A stretch of DNA of 64,000 nucleotides from Paenibacillus silvestris. Its GTDB lineage: Bacteria > Bacillota > Bacilli > Paenibacillales > NBRC-103111. Below the pieces are notes generated by a model. That model did no database searches. It was not told the origin of the DNA and saw only the letters and a list, made by a program, of their open reading frames with translations. The position numbers were made by a program, and so were the translations under genes. Of the stretch, positions 28,126 through 36,298 are shown piece by piece. The first letter of the stretch is position 1. The number at the start of each line of letters is the position of its first letter. The stretch spans positions 434,352 to 498,351 of the forward strand of contig NZ_WTUZ01000010.1 of NCBI RefSeq assembly GCF_009882985.1. Reading direction: 5' to 3'.

Positions 28126-28899
28126 TCAACTATAGCTTAGAAGTAATGATCTCACTACAAGATACCAACCATCTACCAAGATAAAAAGTAGAATCTTAAA
28201 TGGTAATGAAATCATAACAGGCGGTAACATCATCATCCCCATTGCCATTAAGGTACTGGAAACGACCATGTCAATGACCAGGAACGGAATGAATATCATA
28301 AATCCCATTTGGAAAGCAGACTTCAACTCGCTTATCGCATAAGCTGGAACTAGTGAAGTAATCGGAATATCCTCTACGCCTGTAGGTGCCTTTGCTTTGG
28401 TGTAATCTAAGAATAATTTTAAATCCTTCTGACGCGTATGCTTGAACATAAACTTCTTCATAGGCAATGATGCCTTTTCAAAAGCCTGCGTTTGATTAAT
28501 TTCACCCTTCATGTATGGCTGGAGGGCTACTTGATTAACTTCTCCTAGAGTTGGAGACATGATAAAAAAGGTTAAAAACAGAGCGAGTCCGATTAGAACC
28601 TGGTTGGGTGGCATCTGCTGGGTTCCAAGTGAAGTACGGACGAAACCGAGCACGATTACGATTCGTGTAAAACTAGTCATTAGAATGAGAAAAGATGGTG
28701 CAAGGCTCAAAACAGTTAGCAACAGCAAAAGCGTGACTGTGTTGGAAGACCCACCGGCAGTTCCTCCAGTCCCAATGTTTACGTTCAAACCTGGAATCGG
28801 ATTGTTCGGATCGGCCTCCGCAGCTGATGCTGTCAAAGAGAGTAAAAACACAGAAACCAACACAATGAGAAGTGTAACAACTATTTTATTTTGTTTCAT
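28126..28899 (-). CDS. fliP: flagellar export gate protein FliP
   Basis: Core pore subunit of the flagellar export gate. An N-terminal cleavable signal-like helix (about 8-28, VLLSLTASAAEA end) is followed by the helices of the FliP family: TSFTRIVIVLGFVRTSLG near 85, the periplasmic loop, and the C-terminal KLLLFILVDGW region. The segment MPPNQVLIGLALFLTFFIMSP is conserved. The start overlaps fliO in ATGA. Length 257 residues. Confidence 0.95.
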   Translation of the reverse strand: MKQNKIVVTLLIVLVSVFLLSLTASAAEADPNNPIPGLNVNIGTGGTAGGSSNTVTLLLLLTVLSLAPSFLILMTSFTRIVIVLGFVRTSLGTQQMPPNQVLIGLALFLTFFIMSPTLGEVNQVALQPYMKGEINQTQAFEKASLPMKKFMFKHTRQKDLKLFLDYTKAKAPTGVEDIPITSLVPAYAISELKSAFQMGFMIFIPFLVIDMVVSSTLMAMGMMMLPPVMISLPFKILLFILVDGWYLVVRSLLLSYS

Positions 28900-29525
28900 T
28901 CATCATTCAACCGATCTTTTTGTTTTTGATCAGAAAGCCATTCTTCCACATTTCGGTTACGATTCGTTACACGCTGCAGCTTATCGTGAAATACTTGCTG
29001 AAACGTTGAAGTAATTTCCACTTCTTCTTCGATATCTTTTTTTCTAATTGGCAGTTTACTGATCCACTTGCTAACAGTTCCGAATCCCATTCGATCATCC
29101 CGAGAAGAGATCAGAAGCTCAGTGATGTATGCTACTTCATCGGCGTCATTGATTTTATCCAGTAGCTGGATGTTGTCTCCGACGCCAACCACGAAGAGCG
29201 AATGTCCAATTTCAACGATTTGAATTGATTTGTTTTGGCCTAGGGGAACTCCACCTATAGATCGAATTGAGTTCCCAAACATTGTTCCTTTATTTTTCTT
29301 CGCTACATACCTAACAAGTACATAGAAAAGGAGAATAATTAAAACCAAGAAGAATATGACCTTGAAAATCATACCAAACGTCCCCGTTGGATCGGTACTC
29401 GGATAATCCGATGTTGGAAGTCCTTGTCCGGGTTCTGTTTCGGCAAAACCGACGGACCTTGTATACAACATTGCGGTTAAACTAAGTAGTCCTGTTAGCA
29501 GTCTTTTCGAGCGGAGTCTTCTCAT
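28896..29525 (-). CDS. fliO: flagellar biosynthesis protein FliO (FliZ in older Bacillus naming)
   Basis: Helps assemble the FliPQR core. In 209 residues: a secretion-signal-like N-terminus (about 8-28), a Gly/Pro/Thr linker, one strong membrane helix at about 50-70 (FKVIFFLVLIILLFYVLVRY), then a cytoplasmic domain containing IQIVEIGHSLFVVGVGDNI. I chose ATG at 29525 because AAAGGA lies eight bases upstream; GTG at 29531 is too close to it. Position between cheY and fliP is as in B. subtilis. Confidence 0.9.
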   Translation of the reverse strand: MRRLRSKRLLTGLLSLTAMLYTRSVGFAETEPGQGLPTSDYPSTDPTGTFGMIFKVIFFLVLIILLFYVLVRYVAKKNKGTMFGNSIRSIGGVPLGQNKSIQIVEIGHSLFVVGVGDNIQLLDKINDADEVAYITELLISSRDDRMGFGTVSKWISKLPIRKKDIEEEVEITSTFQQVFHDKLQRVTNRNRNVEEWLSDQKQKDRLNDE

Positions 29526-29573
29526 ATCCACATTCCTTTCGGTGTATGTAAGACTCGACCGAACGAAGACGGC

Positions 29574-29936
29574 TTAACCTAGAGTCTTTTTAATAGCTTC
29601 AATAACACGGTCTGCTTGGAAAGGTTTTACGATAAAGTCCTTTGCACCAGCTTGAATTGCATCAATAACCATTGCTTGTTGCCCCATCGCCGAACACATG
29701 ATTACTTTAGCGCTTGGTTCAATCTTTTTAATTTCTTTTAATGCTTGAATCCCATCCATCTCAGGCATTGTGATATCCATTGTAATGAGATCCGGTTTCA
29801 ACTCTTTGTATTTTTCGATAGCTTGTGCACCATCATTTGCTTCTCCACAAACCTCGTAACCATTTTTTGTCAAAATATCACGAATCATCATTCTCATAAA
29901 TGCAGCATCATCAACAATTAGAATACGGTTAGCCAT
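29574..29936 (-). CDS. cheY: chemotaxis response regulator CheY
   Basis: Single-domain receiver (120 residues) carrying the signal from CheA to the motor switch. Acidic pocket D9/D10, phospho-acceptor D54 (LITMDITMP), the S/T switch residue in VIMCSAMG, and the conserved Lys in IVKPFQ are all present. In Bacillus-type chemotaxis CheY-P binds FliM and promotes smooth swimming. It lies between fliY and fliO. Confidence 0.96.
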   Translation of the reverse strand: MANRILIVDDAAFMRMMIRDILTKNGYEVCGEANDGAQAIEKYKELKPDLITMDITMPEMDGIQALKEIKKIEPSAKVIMCSAMGQQAMVIDAIQAGAKDFIVKPFQADRVIEAIKKTLG

Positions 29937-29960
29937 GAATAAAGTCCCCCTAAAATTAAA

Positions 29961-31253
29961 TTATTGTAACTTTTGAATTCGTTCCCACTGGTTCACAATG
30001 TCGGTTACACGAACCCCAAAGTTTTCATCGATGACAACGACTTCTCCCTTGGCAATCAACTTATTGTTAACTAAGATGTCTACCGGTTCACCTGCTAGCT
30101 TATCCAATTCGATAATCGATCCCTGGGAGAGTTCCAAGATGTCTTTAATCACCTTGTGTGTTCTGCCTAATTCTACAGTTACCTTGAGCGGTATATCCAG
30201 TAGTAAATTCAGGTTCGTATCATCCGTATGTCCTAATGCACCTGATTGCAAATTCCCGAACTGTACAGGCTGAACATTGACATTACGACTTGGCATTCCA
30301 CCATATGCTGCAGGTGGCTGTTGATACATGGGTTGCTGCGGTGGATACATCGGCTGGCCCATCGGTTGTTGCATTGGCGGTTGCATTGGTGGCTGCATCG
30401 GCTGCTGGTACATAGGTTGTTCATACACAGGCTGCTGTTGTTGATACATTGGTTGCTCATACACAGGTTGAGCAGCTGCAGGGGGCGGTGTATGTACTTC
30501 CTGCATTGGCGCTGGTGAAGGCGCTGGTGCTTGAGCAGCAGGTGCAACTTCCATCGAAGAATCAGAATCGCCACCCATGAGGATCGATACCATTTCTTTG
30601 GCAAAAGGAACAGGTAGTAATTGCATGATATTAGAATCAATAAGGTCGCCAATGATTAGTCGGAACGATATCTTTATAAATACGTCCTCGTCGGGCAGTT
30701 TTCCTTCTCCTTTCGACAAATTTAATATGTCGATTCCTGGAGGTGAGATATTGACAAATCGATTAAATATGGTAGACATCGATGTTGCCGAAGATCCCAT
30801 CATTTGATTCATCGCTTCTTGCACAGCACTTATGTGAATTTCGCTGAGATGTTCATCTCCACCAGTACCGTCGCCACCCATCATCAAATCAGCAATAACT
30901 TGGGCATCGCGAGTCTTGATCACTAACAGGTTAATACCATCGAAGCCATCTACATAGTTGACATGTACAGCTACATGTGGTTTTGGAAATTGCTCTTGCA
31001 ATTCATCTTTACTGATAATCGAAACCTTCGGCGTCGTGATGTCGACTTTTTTACCAAGCAAGGTAGAAAGAGCGGTAGCTGCACTGCCAAACGTGATGTT
31101 ACCAATTTCACCTAGTGCGTCTTGTTCTAATGAAGATAAAAAATCTTCAACTTGAGGAGACCCATGAAAAGAAGTGGCTGAACTATCGTCCGAAGACTGT
31201 CTCAACAAAGCATCGATCTCTTCCTGGGACAAATAATCTCTATTATTCGTCAT
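29961..31253 (-). CDS. fliY: flagellar motor switch phosphatase FliY
   Basis: Switch-complex protein that also dephosphorylates CheY-P. An N-terminal YLSQEEIDALL motif can bind CheY-P. A CheC-like domain follows with two phosphatase motifs (LEQDALGEIGN near 45 and VQEAMNQMM near 144). A long Gln/Pro/Met/Tyr linker spans about 240-320, and a FliN domain (NLLLDIPLKVTVELGRT) runs from about 349 to the end. I chose ATG at 31253 because AAGGAG lies nine bases upstream; it overlaps fliM by 11 bp. Length 430 residues against 378 in B. subtilis, the extra being the linker. Confidence 0.95.
   Translation of the reverse strand: MTNNRDYLSQEEIDALLRQSSDDSSATSFHGSPQVEDFLSSLEQDALGEIGNITFGSAATALSTLLGKKVDITTPKVSIISKDELQEQFPKPHVAVHVNYVDGFDGINLLVIKTRDAQVIADLMMGGDGTGGDEHLSEIHISAVQEAMNQMMGSSATSMSTIFNRFVNISPPGIDILNLSKGEGKLPDEDVFIKISFRLIIGDLIDSNIMQLLPVPFAKEMVSILMGGDSDSSMEVAPAAQAPAPSPAPMQEVHTPPPAAAQPVYEQPMYQQQQPVYEQPMYQQPMQPPMQPPMQQPMGQPMYPPQQPMYQQPPAAYGGMPSRNVNVQPVQFGNLQSGALGHTDDTNLNLLLDIPLKVTVELGRTHKVIKDILELSQGSIIELDKLAGEPVDILVNNKLIAKGEVVVIDENFGVRVTDIVNQWERIQKLQ
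30309..30470 (-). repeat. degenerate in-frame repeats in the FliY linker
   Basis: Runs of YEQPMYQQ, QPMQPP and similar units recur through this stretch of fliY. At the DNA level the plus strand shows repeated GGTTG-CAT and GGTGGCTGCAT-like units. Such tracts can change length by slippage, and multiples of 3 would keep the frame. Confidence 0.75.
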
Positions 31254-32241
31254 AATCTTCTTCTCCTTCATTTACGATATCTGTAATTTGAACAGCCATC
31301 TTTCCTTTTAAGGTACCAGGGCTACCGAGATATTTCAGCTTCTCGCCCACTTTGACTTGAAGCGGTTCTTCGACGGATTTATGCAGCGGGATAACATCGC
31401 CGACAGTTAAGCCTAAGAAATCTCGTATGGAAATTTCGGACGAACCCAATTCTGCAATGAGGGGTAGCTTGGTTTTTTCCAAGCGGGATTGAAGTGCTTC
31501 CACTTCTTCAGGTGCTCTCGTCTTCTTCTGCGAAACAAACCAGTGATGTACAGAAAGTCGAGGCATAATCGGCTCGATGACCACATGCGGAATACATAGA
31601 TTAATCATCCCTGTGGTGTCACCAATTTTGGTACTTAGTGAAATCAGTGCGATCGTTTCATTAGGAGAAACAATCTGCATAAACTGTGGATTCGTTTCAA
31701 GTGCCTCTAATCTAGGCTGAATATCAATGACTGTTTTCCATGCCTCTTGCAGGCTGTCGAAAGCCCTGCTAAAAATACGTTCCATGACAATCGTTTCAAT
31801 CTCAGTTAAAGCATTAATCTTCGTAGGGGTTGTACCCGCACCGCCTAACAAGCGGTCTAACATAGCAAATGCAACATTGGGATGAACCTCAAGCACCATC
31901 CGACCCTCTAAAGGCTCCGCTTCAAAGATGTTCAAAATGGTCATTTTCGGGATCGAACGAATAAATTCATCGTAAGGCAATTGTTCAACCTGGACCACAC
32001 TAATTTGTACAAACGTACGGAGCTGCGCTGAGAAGTAAGTTGTTAAGAACCGTGCAAAGTTTTCGTGAATCCTAGTCAAACTTCGAATATGGTCCTTGGA
32101 GAAGCGTACAGCCCTTTTAAAGTCATAAGCCCTTACTTTCTTCTGCGTATCTTCTTTTTTAAGTTCATCCGCATCCATTTCGCCAGAGGACAATGCAGCC
32201 AACAAGGCATCGATCTCATTTTGCGACAAAACATCAACCAT
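31243..32241 (-). CDS. fliM: flagellar motor switch protein FliM
   Basis: C-ring subunit that binds CheY-P. The N-terminal VLSQNEIDALLAAL peptide is the CheY-P docking motif, then the CheC-like middle domain and a C-terminal FliN-like (SpoA) domain (KVGEKLKYLGSPGTLKGK near 295). I chose ATG at 32241 because AGGAGG lies eight bases upstream; GTG at 32250 overlaps that site. Length 332 residues, as in B. subtilis. The stop overlaps the fliY start. Confidence 0.96.
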   Translation of the reverse strand: MVDVLSQNEIDALLAALSSGEMDADELKKEDTQKKVRAYDFKRAVRFSKDHIRSLTRIHENFARFLTTYFSAQLRTFVQISVVQVEQLPYDEFIRSIPKMTILNIFEAEPLEGRMVLEVHPNVAFAMLDRLLGGAGTTPTKINALTEIETIVMERIFSRAFDSLQEAWKTVIDIQPRLEALETNPQFMQIVSPNETIALISLSTKIGDTTGMINLCIPHVVIEPIMPRLSVHHWFVSQKKTRAPEEVEALQSRLEKTKLPLIAELGSSEISIRDFLGLTVGDVIPLHKSVEEPLQVKVGEKLKYLGSPGTLKGKMAVQITDIVNEGEEDYDE

Positions 32242-32277
32242 TAGAGTCACCTCCTTTTAGCAAAATCAATAGCGAAT

Positions 32278-32763
32278 TTATTGAAGCACTTTATCAGTTA
32301 TCCAAATTTGCTTTATCTTACCTTCGTGAAGCAGTGGGTTCAATTTGTTCATTAACGTAGCCGTTAAGTTATCTGACCCTTTACTTCCTTCAATTTGATC
32401 CTTTGTAAGATCTCCTAGTGTTTGAACGATCGTCCCTTTCACTGCGGAGTCCAACAAGCTGTCAAATTCAGTCTTACCTTTTGCGTTTTCAAGTTCAAAA
32501 GCGAAACTAATTTTAATGAAGTTTTGGCTGCCTGACAAGTTAGTCAAAATATCTTTGATAATTGCCGTGTTTGCCTTCACCGCTTCAGCAGATGGTGCTT
32601 TCGTCGGTTTCACACTTGCTACAGCATCCTGTGCTTGTACGGCAGGATCCTTGGATTGATTATTCTTCTCCATAAAATTCCACAAAACGAAGGCAGCGGT
32701 CAAAATTAAAGTAATGGCAATTAAAATCGATACGATCAGTATGAAAATTTTATTCTTAAACAA
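32278..32763 (-). CDS. fliL: flagellar basal-body-associated protein FliL
   Basis: Single-pass membrane protein at the flagellar basal body, thought to support the stators. One helix at about residues 8-28, an Ala/Lys/Ser-rich linker, then a soluble domain ending with the typical HEGKIKQIWITDKVLQ tail. The start is TTG at 32763 with GGAGGG seven bases upstream. It directly abuts the upstream swrD/flbD gene. 161 residues. Confidence 0.92.
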   Translation of the reverse strand: MFKNKIFILIVSILIAITLILTAAFVLWNFMEKNNQSKDPAVQAQDAVASVKPTKAPSAEAVKANTAIIKDILTNLSGSQNFIKISFAFELENAKGKTEFDSLLDSAVKGTIVQTLGDLTKDQIEGSKGSDNLTATLMNKLNPLLHEGKIKQIWITDKVLQ

Positions 32764-32985
32764 TTACGAACCCTCCGCATCCCTTGACATAATCGTCGCT
32801 CGTACTGAGCCAATTTCCTGCATGTAGGTCCGCACTAAGCTTACCACAACCTCTGCTTTCTCAAGAACGGTGATTTTCTTGCCTGTCGTCAAGGTAATCA
32901 TGGTGTCTGGCGTCTCTTCAATCGATTCAATCAAAATAGCATTAAGGATGATGGCTTTACCGTTTAAACGAGTGAGAGAAATCAT
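32764..32985 (-). CDS. swrD: FlbD/SwrD-family flagellar protein
   Basis: A 73-residue protein of the FlbD family; the N-terminus MISLTRLNGKAIILNA and the TLTTGKKITVLE segment are the family signature. The B. subtilis member (SwrD, formerly YlzI) is reported to increase flagellar motor power. It lies between the hook gene and fliL, as in B. subtilis. Confidence 0.9.
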   Translation of the reverse strand: MISLTRLNGKAIILNAILIESIEETPDTMITLTTGKKITVLEKAEVVVSLVRTYMQEIGSVRATIMSRDAEGS

Positions 32986-33008
32986 GCTTCTCCTCCTGCA
33001 TCAGGTTA

Positions 33009-33027
33009 AGGGGAGGCTAGCTCCCCT
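33009..33027 (-). other. GC-rich hairpin between flgE and swrD, no T-run
   Basis: A perfect 7-bp AGGGGAG/CTCCCCT stem with a 5-nt CTAGC loop lies about 18 bp after the flgE stop. The next bases are TAACC, so it is not an intrinsic terminator. Confidence 0.5.
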
Positions 33028-33045
33028 CTGTCATTTCAAAGAAAA

Positions 33046-33867
33046 TTACCGTTTAAGATTAACGACCTCTTGAAGCACTTCATCCGAAGTTGTGATAATA
33101 CGGGAATTCGCTTGGAAACCACGTTGTGCAATGATCATCTCAGTGAACTCACCAGTCAAATCAACGTTCGACATTTCTAGTTGCCCAGAAATTAGTGTAC
33201 CAGTTCCTGTTTCTGTATTGCCCGGAGCAACAATTTCAATTGCACCTTCCGGATTAGCATTCGCTGTCATACGATACAGATTGCCACCAATTTTCTCTAG
33301 ACCAGACGGGTTAACGACTTTAACAACGCCGACTTTTTGGCCAGTTGCAACTGTAGCACCCGTGGAGTCAACACCGATGATATCACCGTTTTGAGAGATG
33401 GAGAAGGATACGATATCATCACCGAGTACGATTGGGCCAGCACCTTCAGCTCCCATTACATGTAGGCCCTCAGCATTCACAAGGTTCCTAGTTGGGTCTA
33501 AAGTGAAGTTTCCAGATCTCGTCAAATAAGGAGCATCCGTTTGATCAGCGGTACCTACTGCAAAAAATCCATCTCCGTTAATACGCAAGTCCGTTGGAAC
33601 ATTCGTCGTCATCGCACTACCAGGTGTATGTATGGTGTCAATTGAAGCGACGCTAACTCCTAAACCCACTTGCTGAGCATTCACACCGCCACGGTTCTCA
33701 TCAGCAGCACTAACGCCGGAAACGGTTTGGCTAAGAATGTCTTTAAACATAACACGGCTGCCTTTAAATCCGATGGTGTTTACATTTGCGATATTATTAC
33801 CGATAACGTCTAACTTTGTTTGAAAACCACGCATACCTGAAACACCAGAGTATAAAGATCTTAACAT
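33046..33867 (-). CDS. flgE: flagellar hook protein FlgE (FlgG-like short form)
   Basis: Main subunit of the hook (or distal rod, in older naming). The 273-residue protein has the N-terminal rod/hook motif MLRSLYSGVSGMRGFQTKLDVIGNNIANVNTIGFK, split over residues 1-35, and the C-terminal flagellar basal-body domain near 225-273 (LEMSNVDLTGEFTEMIIAQRGFQANSRII). B. subtilis FlgE at the same place is 264 residues and was once called FlgG, so I use flgE. It follows a TIGR02530-type gene at 95 bp. Confidence 0.9.
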   Translation of the reverse strand: MLRSLYSGVSGMRGFQTKLDVIGNNIANVNTIGFKGSRVMFKDILSQTVSGVSAADENRGGVNAQQVGLGVSVASIDTIHTPGSAMTTNVPTDLRINGDGFFAVGTADQTDAPYLTRSGNFTLDPTRNLVNAEGLHVMGAEGAGPIVLGDDIVSFSISQNGDIIGVDSTGATVATGQKVGVVKVVNPSGLEKIGGNLYRMTANANPEGAIEIVAPGNTETGTGTLISGQLEMSNVDLTGEFTEMIIAQRGFQANSRIITTSDEVLQEVVNLKR

Positions 33868-33907
33868 CTTGCTAGCCTCCTAATCGGATTAAAATAACGT
33901 CTTTCAT

Positions 33908-33933
33908 GAGCTGCTTCCTTCGATCCACAGCTC
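33908..33933 (-). other. inverted repeat upstream of flgE
   Basis: GAGCTG/CAGCTC (6-bp stem, 14-nt loop) lies in the 95-bp gap before flgE, with GAAGGAAGC occurring twice around it. There is no T-run. It could affect mRNA processing or flgE translation, which is an inference. Confidence 0.35.
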
Positions 33934-33962
33934 CAGGCTTCCTTCTCGGTCGAGCCCGTCTG

Positions 33963-34355
33963 TTAAGAGATAATAATTGCACTGTCTATTTTCGTAAAAA
34001 CATGTTCATTCATCGCGTTCCCGTCAAGCGCCGTAACAACAGTTCGGTTAGGAACATTGACAATCAATGCATTTCCGCCTAAAACCATTAGTGCGTCCTT
34101 CGCACCTTTTGCAGCAACTTTATCGATTGCCTTGCTAAGACTGTCTAGTTGCTCCGGCTTCAGTTGAATGCCTCTCTCTTTCAGCCTAACTTCTGCATGA
34201 TGACTGAAACGAACAAATTGCTCCTGAAGAAGCTTTTGAAATGTAGGATTACCGGACCCGGATGTGGATATCGGTTGCTGTACAGGTGTTCGTCTCGTAG
34301 ACGCAGGAGAAACCGCATTAGGATAAAGCTGCCCTATGGATATTCTCTCTGTCAT
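33963..34355 (-). CDS. flagellar operon protein, TIGR02530-like
   Basis: A 130-residue protein found beside flgD in many Firmicute flagellar operons. The middle segment QLDSLSKAIDKVAAKGAKDALMVLGGNALIVNVPNRTVVTAL (near 60-110) resembles the TIGR02530 family. Its biochemical role is not known; a part in hook assembly is inferred from position. The start overlaps flgD in ATGA. Confidence 0.75.
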   Translation of the reverse strand: MTERISIGQLYPNAVSPASTRRTPVQQPISTSGSGNPTFQKLLQEQFVRFSHHAEVRLKERGIQLKPEQLDSLSKAIDKVAAKGAKDALMVLGGNALIVNVPNRTVVTALDGNAMNEHVFTKIDSAIIIS

Positions 34356-34795
34356 TTCGTTTCTCCGACATCCTCAATTTTCTTGAGTTTATCCAGAGAA
34401 ATTTCCACTCCCTTCACGTTGGCAAATTGATTGCCGTCTTTGAACGTAATGGAATCAACAACGCCTGACTTTTCGACAGTCGCTCCAGTAGAGTCCGTTT
34501 CATCCCAAGTGATCGATTTACCAATCAAGCCTGAAACAAATCCTAATGATTGACGCATTAGTTTCATTTCACCCGCCATATTGGTCAACTGCTCAACGGA
34601 AGTGAACTGAGCCATCTGGGCAATGAACTCTTTGTCTTGTAAGGGTTGTGTTGGATCTTGATTCTGAAGCTGGGTAATTAAGATTTTGAGAAAATCGTCT
34701 TTTCCTAATGTGTTGTTGTCTTTCTCTTTCGTTTTAGCATTTTTTCCTGCATTGATTAGATCCGAAACATTGCCTACGACAGGATTAGCAGCCAT
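34352..34795 (-). CDS. flgD: flagellar hook capping protein FlgD
   Basis: Cap scaffold needed for hook polymerisation. The N-terminal DFLKILITQLQNQDPTQPLQ motif and the EFIAQMAQFTSVEQLTNM segment are the family signature. I chose ATG at 34795 (MAANPVVGN, 147 residues) because GGAGGTG is five bases upstream; an earlier start at 34828 has no ribosome site. It follows fliK closely. Confidence 0.94.
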   Translation of the reverse strand: MAANPVVGNVSDLINAGKNAKTKEKDNNTLGKDDFLKILITQLQNQDPTQPLQDKEFIAQMAQFTSVEQLTNMAGEMKLMRQSLGFVSGLIGKSITWDETDSTGATVEKSGVVDSITFKDGNQFANVKGVEISLDKLKKIEDVGETK

Positions 34796-34830
34796 ACTTT
34801 CACCTCCAACTGCATGAAATGGACGCACAA

Positions 34831-36261
34831 TTAGGCAGTTACGTCAAAGGAATTTCCATGAACTGCCGGCCTAACTTGTGCCACGGTATCAATTTCTTGA
34901 TCGAAATCCAGTGATTCTACTTCATTGCCACCGGATTTATTTTTATTTTGACGTTGAAACTGTTCGAAGTTTTGTTGTTGACGCTGTTCCTGGAACATGC
35001 TGGATTGCATGTTTTGGCTTTGCGTAACTTCAAGCTTTTCGACTTGCAAACCTTGTGTTATCAGAGCTTGTCTCAGTTGTGGCAGCTGATTTTCTAGCAT
35101 TTGCTTAGCTGCTGCGGATTCGGCAGCAAACTGGGCGATTAGCTGACCATCATGCATCGATATTTTCACATCGATATGCCCTAGATTTTTTGGAAACAAC
35201 GATAATTTAGCTTCAGAGAAACCGTCAGCAAGCGTGATCTTCATGTTTTTCAGAACATGATCCGTCATTTCTTCAGCGAAATTAGCAGCATTCAACGTTG
35301 GAGCAACTGTTTTATCAACAACCGCCTGTGACTGCTGTGTTCTCTGCAAATCAGCAATTGTAACCACGGAGCTGGTAGTAGCTTCAGAATCAGTCGGGAG
35401 ATCTACAAGACTCGGCAGCGTATCTCCTGATGTAGAAGATGCATCAACCTGTGTGGTTAGAAAACCACTTCGCAGAGCAAGAAGCTCCAATTTCGACTTA
35501 GCTGGTTGTACAACAGTCACAGTGTTCATCATCTCAATGTTCTGATCCGTTGTCTTTTTACTACTAAACTTGTGATGACTTGGCTTATCTGTAGAAGCGA
35601 CTTCCTTCTTATTCAATATGCCTTCCATTGCTGCAGCAGCATTCTCAGTTGTAACAAAATCCGCAGTTTGATCCTTCAAATTCGTCATCAATTCAGGTAG
35701 TAATGGTTGGATGACTTTCTGTAGATCTTGATTTAGAAACTTTGCAATCGGATTGTCAGGCTGCTGCTTTGACAAAGATGCTAATGCTAATAATGTATTC
35801 TGAGCTTGCAGGCTGGAAATTTCAGCTGTTTGAAGATTTAAGGTACTAGGCAGATTAACCATTGGAGTTGATTGAGCTCCGCTGAGCGTTTGCAGTAATT
35901 GAGCTGCATTTTCAAACCATTGCTGCACCTTCGGATCCTGCAATAACTGCTCAGCAAGTGCTGGATTACTATTCATAGCCTCCAAAACAACTTCAGAAAG
36001 TGGCTGCTCATCCGGTTTTACATCCTGCACAGCAGTGCCTTGCATAGGTGCTACCAAGCTCTGAAGCATCTGGAGCAACATGCCTAGAGAAAGTCCTGGA
36101 TCAGCAGGATTTACTTCATCATTAACTGTATTATCTTGAGCCAATTGACCGTCCAAGACTTGATTGAAGCCTTCTTTAGAAGTTGTTCCCGTCGCTCCCG
36201 CCTTATTCGCCGAAGTAGATACAGGATTTGCAGTAGGTGTAGTCTGTATTTGTACATCCAT
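34831..36261 (-). CDS. fliK: flagellar hook-length control protein FliK
   Basis: Exported ruler protein that sets hook length and triggers the FlhB switch. In 476 residues it is mostly low-complexity Gln/Ala/Thr/Leu, with a conserved C-terminal domain at about 345-415 (AKLSLFPKNLGHIDVKISM... LPQLRQALITQGLQVEKLEV). The last 60 residues include a Gln-rich stretch. It lies between the MotE-like gene and flgD, as in B. subtilis. The call rests on the C-terminal domain and synteny. Confidence 0.9.
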   Translation of the reverse strand: MDVQIQTTPTANPVSTSANKAGATGTTSKEGFNQVLDGQLAQDNTVNDEVNPADPGLSLGMLLQMLQSLVAPMQGTAVQDVKPDEQPLSEVVLEAMNSNPALAEQLLQDPKVQQWFENAAQLLQTLSGAQSTPMVNLPSTLNLQTAEISSLQAQNTLLALASLSKQQPDNPIAKFLNQDLQKVIQPLLPELMTNLKDQTADFVTTENAAAAMEGILNKKEVASTDKPSHHKFSSKKTTDQNIEMMNTVTVVQPAKSKLELLALRSGFLTTQVDASSTSGDTLPSLVDLPTDSEATTSSVVTIADLQRTQQSQAVVDKTVAPTLNAANFAEEMTDHVLKNMKITLADGFSEAKLSLFPKNLGHIDVKISMHDGQLIAQFAAESAAAKQMLENQLPQLRQALITQGLQVEKLEVTQSQNMQSSMFQEQRQQQNFEQFQRQNKNKSGGNEVESLDFDQEIDTVAQVRPAVHGNSFDVTA

Positions 36262-36298
36262 TTTAATTTATTCACCTCCCTCCTGAGATCAACGTCAG

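Noticed and set aside
28126..28899. Internal ATG in fliP as a second, shorter product.
   Set aside because: The signal-like N-terminus and ATGA overlap with fliO support the full start.
30233..30652. Leu/His/Trp-rich overlapping frames on both strands in the fliY repeat region.
   Set aside because: They arise from reading the fliY Gln/Pro repeats in other frames.
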